A stretch of 64,000 nucleotides of DNA from Bemisia tabaci. Lineage: Eukaryota; Arthropoda; Insecta; Hemiptera; Aleyrodidae. The notes below the pieces were generated by a model. It was not told the DNA's origin. It made no database searches and saw nothing but the letters and a program-made list of their open reading frames with translations. The stretch lies in NCBI RefSeq assembly GCF_918797505.1, contig NC_092802.1, positions 22,403,883 through 22,467,882 of the forward strand, given 5' to 3'. Shown here piece by piece: positions 22,011 to 31,460 of this stretch (positions are counted from its first letter, which is position 1; each line of letters opens with the position of its first letter). The position numbers and the translations under genes are program-made.

Positions 22011-22107
22011 ATATTAACTCACGAGAAAATGTTCGTACATTTATCATCTACTATTAATTATTTTTTGATGATTAGTCTAAAACATTCAATACAACCATTA
22101 AAAAGTA

Positions 22108-22200
22108 GTTCCCATCGTCGGGTATCGAACTCCCGATCGCCGGGTGCCCGCACCTAATCAAAAATACGAGGCGGTTTAGTCAACTAGGCTATAACGGATC
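22108..22200 (-). pseudogene. tRNA-like segment
   Basis: On the minus strand TATAGCCTAGTTGACTAAA resembles box A and GGGAGTTCGATACCC resembles box B with a paired T stem. The acceptor arms do not pair. Probably a SINE head or tRNA relic. Confidence 0.4.
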
Positions 22201-22828
22201 CACGTGAGCGAGAGTAAAAATAGCATTTAAAAGACTCGGGCAATGGGCGGGACTTATCACAAGAGACCTTGACTGCTTTTGGGATATGAAGCGCATTGCT
22301 GTAGGAGCCATGGTTCGCACTGTTTTAATGCGTCTCGAGGTTCATCCCAGCATGCATTCCGATCGCGGCAGTTGAGCTAAGGCAATATTTGCGTATCCAT
22401 GAATTAAATCAATCAATCGAGCTCTGATTTTGACTTCTTTATCCGTAACGAGTCCTCCAGAACAATTTTCCACCTTGTACGATGGTTATTATTTCTTTAC
22501 TTCTATTTTTCAAATTTGAGGTGGGATAATGGCGGCTTCTCAAGAAAACCGAGGTAGGCGATCTTTTGCACCAACGAACAGAAAACTGATGGCGAAAAAT
22601 AACCAATCAGAACCTCCCAAAAAAAAGAATTTGCCCAAAAACGGAACTTCGTGGTTCTGCGCAGATTTACCAGTCAGACACGACATCTCAAGGTGGAAAA
22701 AAACTCGCTGAAAGCGAATTTTACAAATCAACACAACTTGACGTAGAGACATGATTGGCTAAAAAATACAACGGTTTTTGATACATCGGAAAATTAACCA
22801 AAAATCGGAGACTGGGCGAAACCCTCAA

Positions 22829-22830
<2 letters not shown>

Positions 22831-22871
<41 letters not shown>

Positions 22872-23124
22872 TGAGAGTTTAGTGGCTTCTATTCCTTTCG
22901 GAATCTACAGCCATGTATAGGCACTATTTATTGTCCGAAGACATCAGGGAGTTTGGTAGACATCCATGCTCGGGCTTACAAATTTTCACGGATTAAGGCC
23001 GAGCGAATTCTGCTTACAGATCCACTCGTCAGTTCCATGAAAATTTGTCGCCACCACCGGGATTCGAACCCCGGACCTATTGACCTAGAGTCAGACGCGC
23101 TAACCACTAGGCCAACCTGGCCGG
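22831..23124 (-). mobile_element. tRNA-derived SINE
   Basis: The minus-strand head has canonical pol III boxes: TGGCCTAGTGG (23115-23105) and GGTTCGAATCC (23071-23061). The tail is a 39-base A run (T at 22831-22869). CCTCAAA occurs next to the tail and again just beyond the head, a likely target duplication. The long homogeneous tail suggests a young insertion. Confidence 0.8.
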
Positions 23125-23354
23125 CTAACCTCAAAATTACCGACCTGTCCACAGCCAAAAATGGGCACTCTAATTTGGACCGACTTGAGCAGGAAAACAC
23201 TTATAGCGCAATGGGCTTCTTGCAAACTTCAGCTAGAGTGATGAATTAAAACTATCCAGAGTAATTTATTATTACTATTTTTACGACCCGTTGTTTGTGA
23301 AGCGCGTATTTGACTTAATAAGAGTGGCTCTATAAGAAACAAGTCTTCTTTTTG

Positions 23355-23848
23355 CTCTAGCTGAAGATATTTATACTGAGAGTTAAGGCGATGAGAAACC
23401 ACTTCTGATTGTTTCCCGTATTTTAAGCCTCCACAGTGTCACGAACGGGAATAAAGATTACATTTCCACCAATTGCAAAGATTATCCCCGGAGAATTAAT
23501 CCTCTCTCATCGCCTTCATATTTATATACTAATATATATATGTTATATATATTATTGTATTTTATGTTATTTTTGTCATATTAATATATTAATTTAGAGG
23601 CTAGACAAACAGGGTCATGGCCCTAGTCAGAGGGTAGAAAAAGAAGCAAAGATTATAATCTGGAACGGACCGGGGAATTACGGGTTCGGCAAGGACCAAA
23701 CGGCATGAGAGGAGGTACGGAGAAAGGAATTTGAGAATGGGCCGATCAAAGATTACGAAAAACTTTCAATTTGTGTAATATTTATTCCCATTTCTGACTC
23801 CATGAGGGGAGGGGGGTTGTCTTAACTCTCAGTATAAAGGAACTCCAT
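23355..23848. mobile_element. Family A MITE with AT-rich insertion (A2)
   Basis: Left TATACTGAGAGTTAAGGC, right TTAACTCTCAGTATAAAGG, interior AACGGGAATAAAGATTAC and GAATTACGGGTTCGGCAAGG, in reverse orientation to A4. An insertion of roughly 150 bases of AT-rich DNA lies at about 23480-23640. Confidence 0.7.
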
Positions 23849-24261
23849 AGGTTAAGTTAGCAACAGGCCCATTTAAAACCAAAATATCTACCACTGATTT
23901 CCATACACAGATAGGTGCTTTTATAGACGCGTCATGCGTTCGGTTACTTCCTACGAACTCGGTTCATTTGACGTTACTAACAGGGCAGGGCCATCATTAA
24001 AGATTAAAGTAGCGTGTTTAGTGGCTTATTAGATCCGAGACGGATTCGTCTCGTGCTTACAGCCACAATTCCCGTCTCCAATTTCCGTTTCAGAACTTAT
24101 CCTCAGTCGGGACGCCGCGGCGGGGCGGGAGGGAGTCCTTACTGCGTCGATAGTTTTCTTCCCGGGAAAGCGGCTTCATTATAAAAAAACAAATAGGTCA
24201 AGATGTGAACTTTAAAGTGAAACTGAAAGAAGGGCACTCGAGGTGGTTATCGTCAGCGGCG

Positions 24262-24505
24262 GCGACGCACAATGGATCGAGTCGATAGGCGAAGTCGGAC
24301 AAAATTTGGAAACTTTAAACGCTTGTTACTCCGTTATTACAGAACTTTGAGGTTCTAAAAGTGGCTCCATTGGTTTTCTCGCGAGATTTTCTTCAAGAGG
24401 CACCCCTTAAAGTTTAAAATGTGACGAGACGAAAACCAAAATTTGTGGTTTTAGTCAAACATTTCATGTCCGACCTCTCTAATCGACTCGATCCACTGTG
24501 CGGCG
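24262..24505. mobile_element. Family G MITE (G1)
   Basis: Ends GCGACGCACAATGGATCGAG and CTCGATCCACTGTGCGGCG are inverted. The interior has AGAACTTTGAGGTTCT and GGCTCCATTGGTTTTCTCG. Confidence 0.75.
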
Positions 24506-24731
24506 GGGTTTCAGCTATGTACGACTCCAGGGTCGTGTGTATTCCCGTTGCCTATCCAATTAAACTACCCCGCGGCACCGCTCAGTGATCGTAATATCAA
24601 CAGCGACGCACGGTGGATCGAGTCAATCAGAGGGGTTGGACATAAAATTTCTGGGTGAAACTGCACATATTGATGTTTGATTCATCACATTTTAAACTTT
24701 AAGGGGTGCTCCTAGAAGAAAATTTCACAAT

Positions 24732-25244
24732 ACAGGAAAAAAAACACATTGGATCTAGACAGGGTGGCAAAAGTTCATAAAAAATAAAATCTTGAAATTT
24801 CACGTGAAATATTTCATGAAATTTCAGAAATTTATGAAAGATATTGAAAAATACAAGTTTCTTCCATGTTTCGAAGGTTGTAAAAATCGTAATTTTCTTC
24901 TATTTTTGGGTAATTGAGTGCGGGTTGCATACTTTGGCCCCTGAGGAATATGAAATATTTTACAGCCTCGTGAAATTTCATGAAATATTTCACTGAAATT
25001 TCCGATCTTTAATTTCTTTCTTACGTTTCATGCCACCTTGGATCTAGAGTCTAGGCTCTTAAAAACATCGACAAGAAAAAATACTAATGATTCGATCGGA
25101 TTTTTGCTTAAATCAAGAACCAAGCCTCTTAATTTGAGCGGATTTCCTTTTGATTTAAGCTTAAATCTGATTGAATCAAGAGTATTTTTTCATGTCAATG
25201 TTTTCAAGAGTCTGGACTCTAGATCCAATGTGTTTTTTTCCAGA
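24732..25244. mobile_element. Family D MITE split by E1 (D2)
   Basis: The left end stops at GGATCTAGA (24759) and resumes at GATCTAGAGTCTAGG (25041). The rest runs through GGATTTTTGCTTAAATCAAG to TTTTTTTCCAGA. Confidence 0.85.
24760..25040. mobile_element. hAT-like MITE nested in D2 (E1)
   Basis: Ends CAGGGTGGCAAAAG and TTTCATGCCACCTTG, with an exact 8-base target duplication GATCTAGA (24752-24759, 25041-25048), the size expected for hAT elements. The interior reiterates GTGAAATATTTCATGAAA. Confidence 0.9.
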
Positions 25245-25286
25245 GTGGGATGCTTCTTGAAGAAAATACTCCATAAAGAAAACCAA

Positions 25287-25507
25287 CACTGGAAAAAAAA
25301 ACACATTGGATCTGGAGTCCAGACTCTTAAAAACATCGACAAGCGAAACTACTCTTGATGCAACCGGATTTTTGATTGAATCAAAACGAAGTCCGCTTAA
25401 ATTAAGAGGCTTGGTTCTTGATTGAAGCTAGATTCTGATTGAATCAAGAGTAATTTTTCTTGTCGATGTTTTTAAGAGTCTGGACTCTAGATCCAATGTA
25501 TTTTTAC
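25287..25507. mobile_element. Family D MITE (D3)
   Basis: Starts CACTGGAAAAAAAAACAC; the right end stops at CCAATGTATTTTTACG without the usual CCAGTG. Between D2 and D3 is a piece of family G interior (GATGCTTCTTGAAGAAAAT). Confidence 0.8.
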
Positions 25508-25588
25508 GATCACGCGACAGGGTTGCGTAACGCTCGAGGGGCGTACCCCCTAATATTACAATAGTTTCGAAAAGGGTGTGCCGAAATA

Positions 25589-25816
25589 CACTGGAAAAAA
25601 AAAAAACATTGGATCTGGAGTCCAGACTCTTAAAAACATCGACAAGAAAAAGGACTCTTGATTCAACCATATTTTTGATTGAATCAAAACGAAGTCCGCT
25701 TAAATTAAGAGGCTTGGTTCTTGATTGAAGCTAGATTCTGATTGAATCAAGAGTACTGTTTCTTGTCGATGTTTTTAAGAGTCTGGACTCTAGATCCAAT
25801 GTATTTTTTTCCAGTG
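25589..25816. mobile_element. Family D MITE (D4)
   Basis: Complete, from TA|CACTGG to TTTTTTCCAGTG. Nearly identical to D3 in the interior (GAAGTCCGCTTAAATTAAG), so D3 and D4 probably arose by local duplication. Confidence 0.85.
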
Positions 25817-25965
25817 AATGGTACCACTTTCAGAATGAAGGAAACCAGTGGAATCACTTTTGGAACCTCAAAGTTTTGTATAAACAGAGTTATGAGCGTT
25901 TAAAGTTTCCAAATTTTGTCCGAACTCTCGTATTGAATCGATCTGCATCGTATTGCACTGTGCGA

Positions 25966-26319
25966 CGTTGAAGGCCCCGCGATGAACGGGTCCCGACCAC
26001 CTGCGTCTCCGAGGGAATTCGAAGGAGGATTATTTTTCTTGTTTACCGATGCTCCCAAGTGAGGCGTTTCATCTGCCGTGCCATGACTTCTTACACAGAT
26101 GAGACGATCGGATATACACAGATAAAACGACTAATTCCCTAGTCGGAGGGAGTATTGCATCGCTCGGTTGACAAAACAGCGTAACTGCAATTTGGGATGA
26201 GCCCAGGAATACATTGAGTTATATTAACGACCGGGTCCATCGCAAAGTCTGCTTATGCTTCTATGTAAGGAGGGTGACGATTAATGATGAAATCAGACTA
26301 AATGTGCCTTCGAGCGAGA
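25966..26319. other. No feature recognised
   Basis: Contains AGCGTAACTGCAATTTGG, faintly like family L, but no complete element. Confidence 0.4.
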
Positions 26320-26377
26320 ATGGACCACTAGACAAGGTACGAAGTTAAGCATTCTGATGCATGTTTCTTAACAGGAG
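26320..26377. mobile_element. Family K left-end fragment (K4)
   Basis: ATGGACCACTAGACAAGGTA and ATGTTTCTTAAC match the K terminus, then similarity stops before S2. Confidence 0.65.
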
Positions 26378-26398
26378 CATGCATATGTCGCAGGTAAA

Positions 26399-27036
26399 TA
26401 GTCAAATTAGACATTTTGTTAAATGTCGAGGCAAACAGTCAAATGCTCTGACTTACAATTAGACTGAAATTCTGATAGTTTTGCTGACTGTTGATAAAGT
26501 CATTCTCTGATCAGGTGGAAAAAATGTATCTGTAAGAATTTGCTTCATACAATGATAAATGCGTTTTTTCTAGTCCCTAATTACACATTTATCTCAAAAT
26601 ATGCAGAATTTTATAAAACAAATAGTTTTTTTACACCTTGGGACAGTTTCAAAAAAGAGCATAATTTTTGAACGGGAAATGCAATGATAGTCTTTGTTTT
26701 TATGGATGTTTACTCTCCAAATATTAAAAATTCGAGAGGATTGTGTGAAAACATTTGCTTCATACAATGATAAAGCGTTTTTTCTAGTCCCTAATTACAC
26801 ATTCATCTCAAAATATGCAGCATTTTATATAAAATAAATAGGTTTTTACACTTTGGACAGCTGCAAAAAAAGAGAATAATTTTTGAACGGAAAATGCAAT
26901 GATAGTCTGTGTTTTTATGGATCTTTACTCTCAAAATATTGGAAATTTGAGAGGTCTTGGTGAAAACATAAACTCTGAAAATTTGAATATTTACCTCGGC
27001 ATTTGATAAAATGGTGAATTTGACAATTTGCCTGCG
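26399..27036. mobile_element. Family S element (S2)
   Basis: Ends CGCAGGTAAATAGTC and GACAATTTGCCTGCG are inverted, with AAATGTCGAGGCAAAC paired to TTACCTCGGCATTTG. The interior holds a tandem duplication. Confidence 0.7.
26541..26965. repeat. 215-bp tandem duplication inside S2
   Basis: TGCTTCATACAATGATAAA starts units at 26541 and about 26756; TCTAGTCCCTAATTACACAT and AATGCAATGATAGTCT recur at the same offsets. Confidence 0.8.
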
Positions 27037-27074
27037 AAACACACAGAGACAAGAGACCCTCCACTGGCCTCCTA

Positions 27075-27684
27075 GCGACGCACAGTGCGGCACCCTTACG
27101 GACGATGCGGACAAAAATCGGCAAAAGACACTTAACTTTAAATAATGAAGATAATAGCACCGACAGAGGAAAACCCTTTGGCACTATCAAAGTAAAACAC
27201 TCGAGGAATAAGAAAATGTTACACCTCAGGTTTTTTTGCGTATTTTTCAAGAAAAGTTCATTCAAAGTTGGCAACCTCGAATTAGCCCTGTGTTAACAAT
27301 GTAAAAGCAACGTGAAACACCCAAACTTTAACTTCAAATATCTCTGATAGTCGCAAAAAGTCGCAAGATCTTTTTCGTAGAATTGAAGTTGGATATCTGA
27401 GGATTAAGGAAATGTCAACCACACAGAGCATTTTGCGTTTCAAGCGAGAAATCTCCATTTGAAGTTGACGTCTTTTTCCCGTGTATTTCTTACGGACCAG
27501 TGATTCCCGACCTATTTCCTGCCCACTTTCTACCCACATTTGAGGTAGTTTTGAGCGGAAAATTTGAAAATAAACCATCATAGTGAGTCAGAAATATCTT
27601 TAAGATAACAAATTCCGAAAAAAATATTCAGATGTCGAGTTGTGAATTTTTGACTTTTGTCCACAGAGGGCCGCACTGTGCGAC
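27075..27684. mobile_element. Long family G-like element (G4)
   Basis: Ends CGACGCACAGTGCGGCAC and GGCCGCACTGTGCGACG are inverted. The interior has two related blocks (AAGTAAAACACTCGAGG and GTCAACCACACAGAGC). No credible gene. Confidence 0.6.
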
Positions 27685-27686
27685 GG

Positions 27687-27947
27687 GTGGAAGCTTTAAC
27701 TTTCGGGGTTCCAACAATTCCATATGGACAATTACTGGGGAGCAACAGCCATCACCCTAGTTTCGGCTGTTGACTTACCTACATGGTCGATGATGAGCTT
27801 CGGATGACGTCAAGTGCCAAACAAGTTTCCCAAACGTCGTCCATTTTCGCTTGTTTGCAAAACGAAACTGACAACAAGTTGTTGAACATCAACCATGTAG
27901 GTAAGTCAACAGTAGAGTGCTGAAGTCCCGAAAGTAAAAGCTTCCAC
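27687..27947. mobile_element. Foldback element beside the opsin exon (H)
   Basis: GTGGAAGCTTTAACTTTCGG and CCCGAAAGTAAAAGCTTCCAC are inverted, as are GTTGACTTACCTACATGG and CCATGTAGGTAAGTCAAC. Each inner arm therefore carries a splice-donor-like TAG|GTAAGT word, one on each strand. Confidence 0.75.
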
Positions 27948-28008
27948 AATGGCCAAGATACTAGTGGAGGGTCTCTTGCCTCTGGAAATACAGAAGAACA
28001 ACTGGTTA

Positions 28009-28019
28009 ACTGACCTGAG
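28009..28019 (-). promoter_or_regulatory. Splice donor of the opsin-like exon
   Basis: Minus-strand CTCAG|GTCAGT; the intron starts at 28014. It sits immediately after the first membrane helix. Confidence 0.7.
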
Positions 28020-29243
28020 AAACATGAATATGACGAGGTAGTTGCCGAAGAGTCCAACGACCATGATGACCGCGTAGAGGCTGGCCAAAATGTAGTGCGA
28101 CGACCTGTCCGGGGGCGTGAATTGGAGCCAGTGGGGGTTGATGCTCGCGAGGAAGTCCTCGCTGAAATAGCAACAGTTCTTCCACTGCTCGATCGGGTAC
28201 GCCGACCGGAAAGCGTAGAGGATCCGCTGGTTCCGGGCCTCCTCGTCCTCCGACAAACCGGAAACGTTGCTCAGGAAACCGGAAGTGCCGGAAGTCCGGT
28301 TCGCGGCCGGGTGGCAGGTCGCATTGCTGCACTCCGCCGGTTGCCACTCAACCGGTTTCGCGTCGTCCGCGCTTTCTTTCCCTCCCGCGAGTTTCTTGAC
28401 CCGTCTCCGCGCGCGCTTGTCCGAAACCTCCGAGCGACCGGTTCTCCGTTTCCGCCGGAAATTGTTCCTGCTCTCGAGGAGCTCACTTCCGGTTCTTCGT
28501 GAAATCACGGGACTTCCGGTCGAGATCCCACTTCGAGTGAACTGATCTTTATTCGATATGTTGAGTCTTTGAGAGTCGTCGCTGAGGAGTCCTACGCCAC
28601 CGGAAGTGGTTGCATTCCTTGCTACGATATTCCTTCCGGTAAGGATATCACTAATGGATGAGAAATCTCTTGCTTCTTGATGCGATATCTCTACAATCCC
28701 ACGTGTGGCCGTTACATTTACGTCCGATATCTCAAGGCTTCGAAATTCATCATTAAGAACGGAATCACTCCTTTGCTGCTTCCCACCGGCGGGAAACCTC
28801 TCAGCACTTCCGGTGGAGATTCCGTTAATCACCGATACGTCATTTCCGGTAATGATGACCTTGACCTTGGTGGGTGCCCCTGAAAGTCTTTGAAAGTCGT
28901 CTTTATGGGTGAATTCGCCCTGACGAAAGCCTTGATGACCGGAAGTGGTTTGGTTGGTAGAGCTTCCACTTCCGGTGTAAATTTTACTTCCAGCAGAGAT
29001 AATTTTTATAAGTTCGGTGATGTTGACCCAGGTAGGCGATCGATCACCCCGGAAAATCTCTCCGGCTGGGACTGCTGGTTTGCATTTTGTTAGCTTCGCG
29101 GTGGAGTCGCAGTCGACTGGTGACGTCACGTGGTGCGAGTTGTTCATTTCCGGTTCCGCGGTGACTCCCGTGAGCTCGATTTTCAGGTACCTCGGCTTAG
29201 CTGAACACATTAGGCTCAGGAGCAGCATAGTGATGTAAAACAT
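28015..29243 (-). CDS. Opsin-like GPCR, 5' coding exon with long extracellular N-terminus
   Basis: Partial gene: one exon encoding 409 full codons plus two bases. The start is the first in-frame ATG, with A at -3 and a stop 11 codons upstream. Residues 1-15 (MFYITMLLLSLMCSA) look like a signal peptide. Residues 16-350 are low in hydrophobicity, with nine N-glycosylation sequons, repeated TGS/TSG words and basic clusters RRKRR (263-267) and KRARRR (about 276-281) that resemble furin-type cleavage sites. INPHWLQFTPPDRSSH and then the helix ending LFGNYLVIFMFLR (about 385-410) match the pre-TM1/TM1 region of arthropod opsins, including the class A GN motif. The frame continues only 35 codons beyond CTCAG|GTCAGT, a strong donor, so the exon ends at 28015 in phase 2. 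Helices 2-7 and the retinal-binding lysine are not in the window. Family placement (Rh7/arthropsin-like) is inference from N-terminal residues only. Base composition is visibly more GC-rich than the surroundings. Confidence 0.75.
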
Positions 29244-29334
29244 TATTTTCGGGACTTGGTGATATGCCACATGTCATTTTCTTCGCCTTTTCGGGGAACC
29301 GACTCGCCAGAATTTTGCGCTCAGCAGTACTGAT
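29244..29334 (-). promoter_or_regulatory. 5' UTR with two upstream ORFs and upstream splice acceptor
   Basis: TTTTTCCGTTTGTTACAG on the minus strand is a good acceptor, placing the exon start at 29334. The 91-base leader contains an ATG at 29277 opening 26 codons that overlap the main start, and an ATG at 29272 opening 9 codons whose TAA shares its last base with the main ATG (TAATG). Such an arrangement could lower initiation or allow reinitiation; this is inference. Confidence 0.5.
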
Positions 29335-29383
29335 CTGTAACAAACGGAAAAAGCACATTTCAATGAGTTTTCAAGTGAGGCAC

Positions 29384-29708
29384 CAGTGGCGCAATAAGGA
29401 ATTCTTTACGGGGCGGGGGATATACAGGGGGGATTCTCGCATAATATAAATGTACTCAATTTAAACATTTAGGTTTCATTTAGTATGTACTATAGGCCTT
29501 CGGGCTATCTCCTGTCACAGATAGTTCCACCCTGTAAATCACAATAAAACAATTACGTCCAAAAAAAAAAAAAAAACGGGACCGTAACTTTACATTATTT
29601 TGTGTGCGTCCCTGATAATATTTTGTCTGCCTTCCAAGAGTCAAAAAAAGAGGCAATTAACGAGGCTAAAGGGAGGGGGGTCTTCAGACCCCCTTGTCTA
29701 CGCCACTG
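29384..29708. mobile_element. hAT-like MITE upstream of the opsin exon (V)
   Basis: Ends CAGTGGCGCAATAAGG and CTTGTCTACGCCACTG; flanking 8-mers TGAGGCAC and TAAGGCAC match at seven of eight. A run of 16 A lies at 29561. It begins 50 bases from the predicted splice acceptor. Confidence 0.8.
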
Positions 29709-29716
29709 TAAGGCAC

Positions 29717-30024
29717 CATGAAAAAATGGAGGCGTAACACTTCTTCTGACTTCAAGGGAGGAAACCGCATTTTACAGTGACACATAACTTTTTATGATCT
29801 TCAATGATCATTGAATATTGTCAAATATCATTTATTATGATTCAATATATAATTGAAAGGAACATCAAGGAACTTTTTGGGTAAGCGTTTGACTTGATAT
29901 GCACGCTTCTCATCAGACTTTGGATCATACTCATAGTCTCTCCTTAAACAACTCCTTTCTCTTGGGAACGCCCCACGTGGTATTGTAACTAAGAGAGGCT
30001 TTGAGAAGTCCTCAACATAACTGA
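29717..30024. other. No feature recognised
   Basis: AT-rich; no gene or element recognised. Confidence 0.4.
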
Positions 30025-30181
30025 TGTGGATCTATAGAAATTTGGCAACGCCGGATTTCCACCAATTAAATCTAGGCTAAATAATCGATCATTGTAGGAG
30101 CTCCTGGCCCCTCCAAGAATCGATACATTTCCATTAGTTTAAATGGAAAAAGTAAAATTTTGCCAATTTGCTGGATCCACC
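30025..30181. mobile_element. Family O MITE (O3)
   Basis: TGTGGATCTATAGAAATTTG and CAATTTGCTGGATCCACCA are inverted, core AATAATCGATCATTG and AATCGATACATTTCC. Confidence 0.65.
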
Positions 30182-30913
30182 AATGGACGAGGCCACGGTC
30201 TGATTTGCCACCGCAAAAATTACGAAATGCATGAGGGAAAATTCTAGGATCATTGCAAATTTTAAGGATGTTCCGTTCCTACCTTAATCTTTCCGGAATC
30301 TCTGATATTTTTTCGTACTTATTTTGTAATTTTCTTTGCAGTAAATCACTTTAATCTTTCGTTAGAATCTATTTCTATACTTATTTTCTTGAGATACACC
30401 CCATGTTTGGAAAAATTGTTCTTTTAATAACATGCTATGATGACAATATGAGCCGTATGGGGTCTTTCAGGAAAAGACGTGTCTAAAGAGCGACTATATA
30501 AATATGACCCGACGTGGTTAAATCTTAATTTCGAACTAGCCGCACCAACCTCTATTGATTCAATACGACTTCTGTCAGATTTGCGATAAAAGTTATGACC
30601 TTCCTGAATATAATTTGAATTACACGCGGGAACGTAGACAACCTGGATATTCCAATCACGATTATAGTCGATACATGGTCGCTCGAGGTTGAGAGATCAA
30701 GTTACTCTCTCAGAACAAACACCACTGCAAACCTTCTCTCCTTGCTGAACTTTGCTTTTGATTTTGTTGCCTTCCCCGAGGGGGAGAGGGGGGGGGGGGT
30801 CATGTTGACACTGGTGCGATAAATTTGCAGGTGGAAATATGGGTAGAAGATCTGCTTTGATCCCTTCAGCGCTCGGCGCCTTTCAACGCGGAGCAGTGCA
30901 TAATCGTCTCAGT
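30182..30913. other. No feature recognised
   Basis: A G run of about 13 lies at 30788-30799. No gene is recognised. Confidence 0.45.
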
Positions 30914-30921
30914 TTTGATTT

Positions 30922-31085
30922 CAGTGGCGTGGCGTGCTTTGCAATATATCGATTGGTCTGCCGTTTAAACCCATGGAAAAGGATCGATAAACAGGGTGTT
31001 CGCAACGAACACCTTCATAATCGATTCTTTACCATAGCTTCAAATGGGGAAATATCGATGATCGATCGTTCACGCCACGCCACTG
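30922..31085. mobile_element. Family J hAT-like MITE, intact (J3)
   Basis: CAGTGGCGTGGCGTGC to CACGCCACGCCACTG, 164 bp, with exact 8-base target duplication TTTGATTT (30914-30921, 31086-31093). The best reference copy of the family. Confidence 0.95.
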
Positions 31086-31377
31086 TTTGATTTACTACTT
31101 TTGGCCCGGGTAGCCATTAACAATTTTGATGGTGACGTTGCGGAGGTTTTAGCTATTCAGAACGAGCTCACTCATCAACAGGAACGGTTTAAATTAACGT
31201 AAATTTAGCTTATTCTGATGAAGGATTGCTCCCTGGGTCTTAAAGGTATGATCGATGTTCCATCGATGCTTTGGGTACAAAATAACGTATCTGATACTGA
31301 AAATATCAGGCTAGTTTGGCTTAGTCCGGAATGGAATCTGGATACGAAATTTTTCTCACAGTTACGAGTGTATCAAA

Positions 31378-31460
31378 CCGGATAGGTTGACCTAATAGTC
31401 AGCGCGTCTGACTCAAGTTCAATAGATTCTGGGCTCAAATCCAGTCAGTAGCGCCCGGCG
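31378..31460 (+). mobile_element. Degenerate SINE head
   Basis: TTGACCTAATAGTCAGCGCG and TCTGACTCAAGTTCAATAG align with the SINE head at 23124-23040. Box B is degraded (GGGCTCAAATCC). The tail is not identified. Confidence 0.45.

Larger units (their letters stand above)
24604..25965. mobile_element. Family G MITE split by a D array (G2)
   Basis: Left part CGACGCACGGTGGATCGAG to about 24731; right part from about 25817, containing GGAACCTCAAAGTTTTGTAT and TGCACTGTGCG. Together they rebuild one family G layout as in G3, so the D elements inserted later. Confidence 0.75.
27043..27990. repeat. Outer inverted repeat enclosing G4 and H
   Basis: AAGAGACCCTCCACTGG (about 27050) is inverted with CTAGTGGAGGGTCTCTTG (about 27961). 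It may be the remains of an older element that later received G4 and H. It reaches within 25 bases of the opsin splice donor. Confidence 0.6.

Noticed and set aside
25038..25358. Frames reading like LDLESRLLKTSTRKNTLDS in several places
   Set aside because: They are translations of the near-palindromic D MITE and appear on either strand of each copy.
27906..28014. Extension of the opsin frame by 35 codons past FMFLR
   Set aside because: The frame leaves opsin-like sequence exactly at a consensus donor and runs toward element H, so it is intron.
29268..29270. GTG at 29270 as the opsin start
   Set aside because: Non-ATG start is unlikely in an animal gene; an ATG with good context and a proper signal peptide follows nine codons later.
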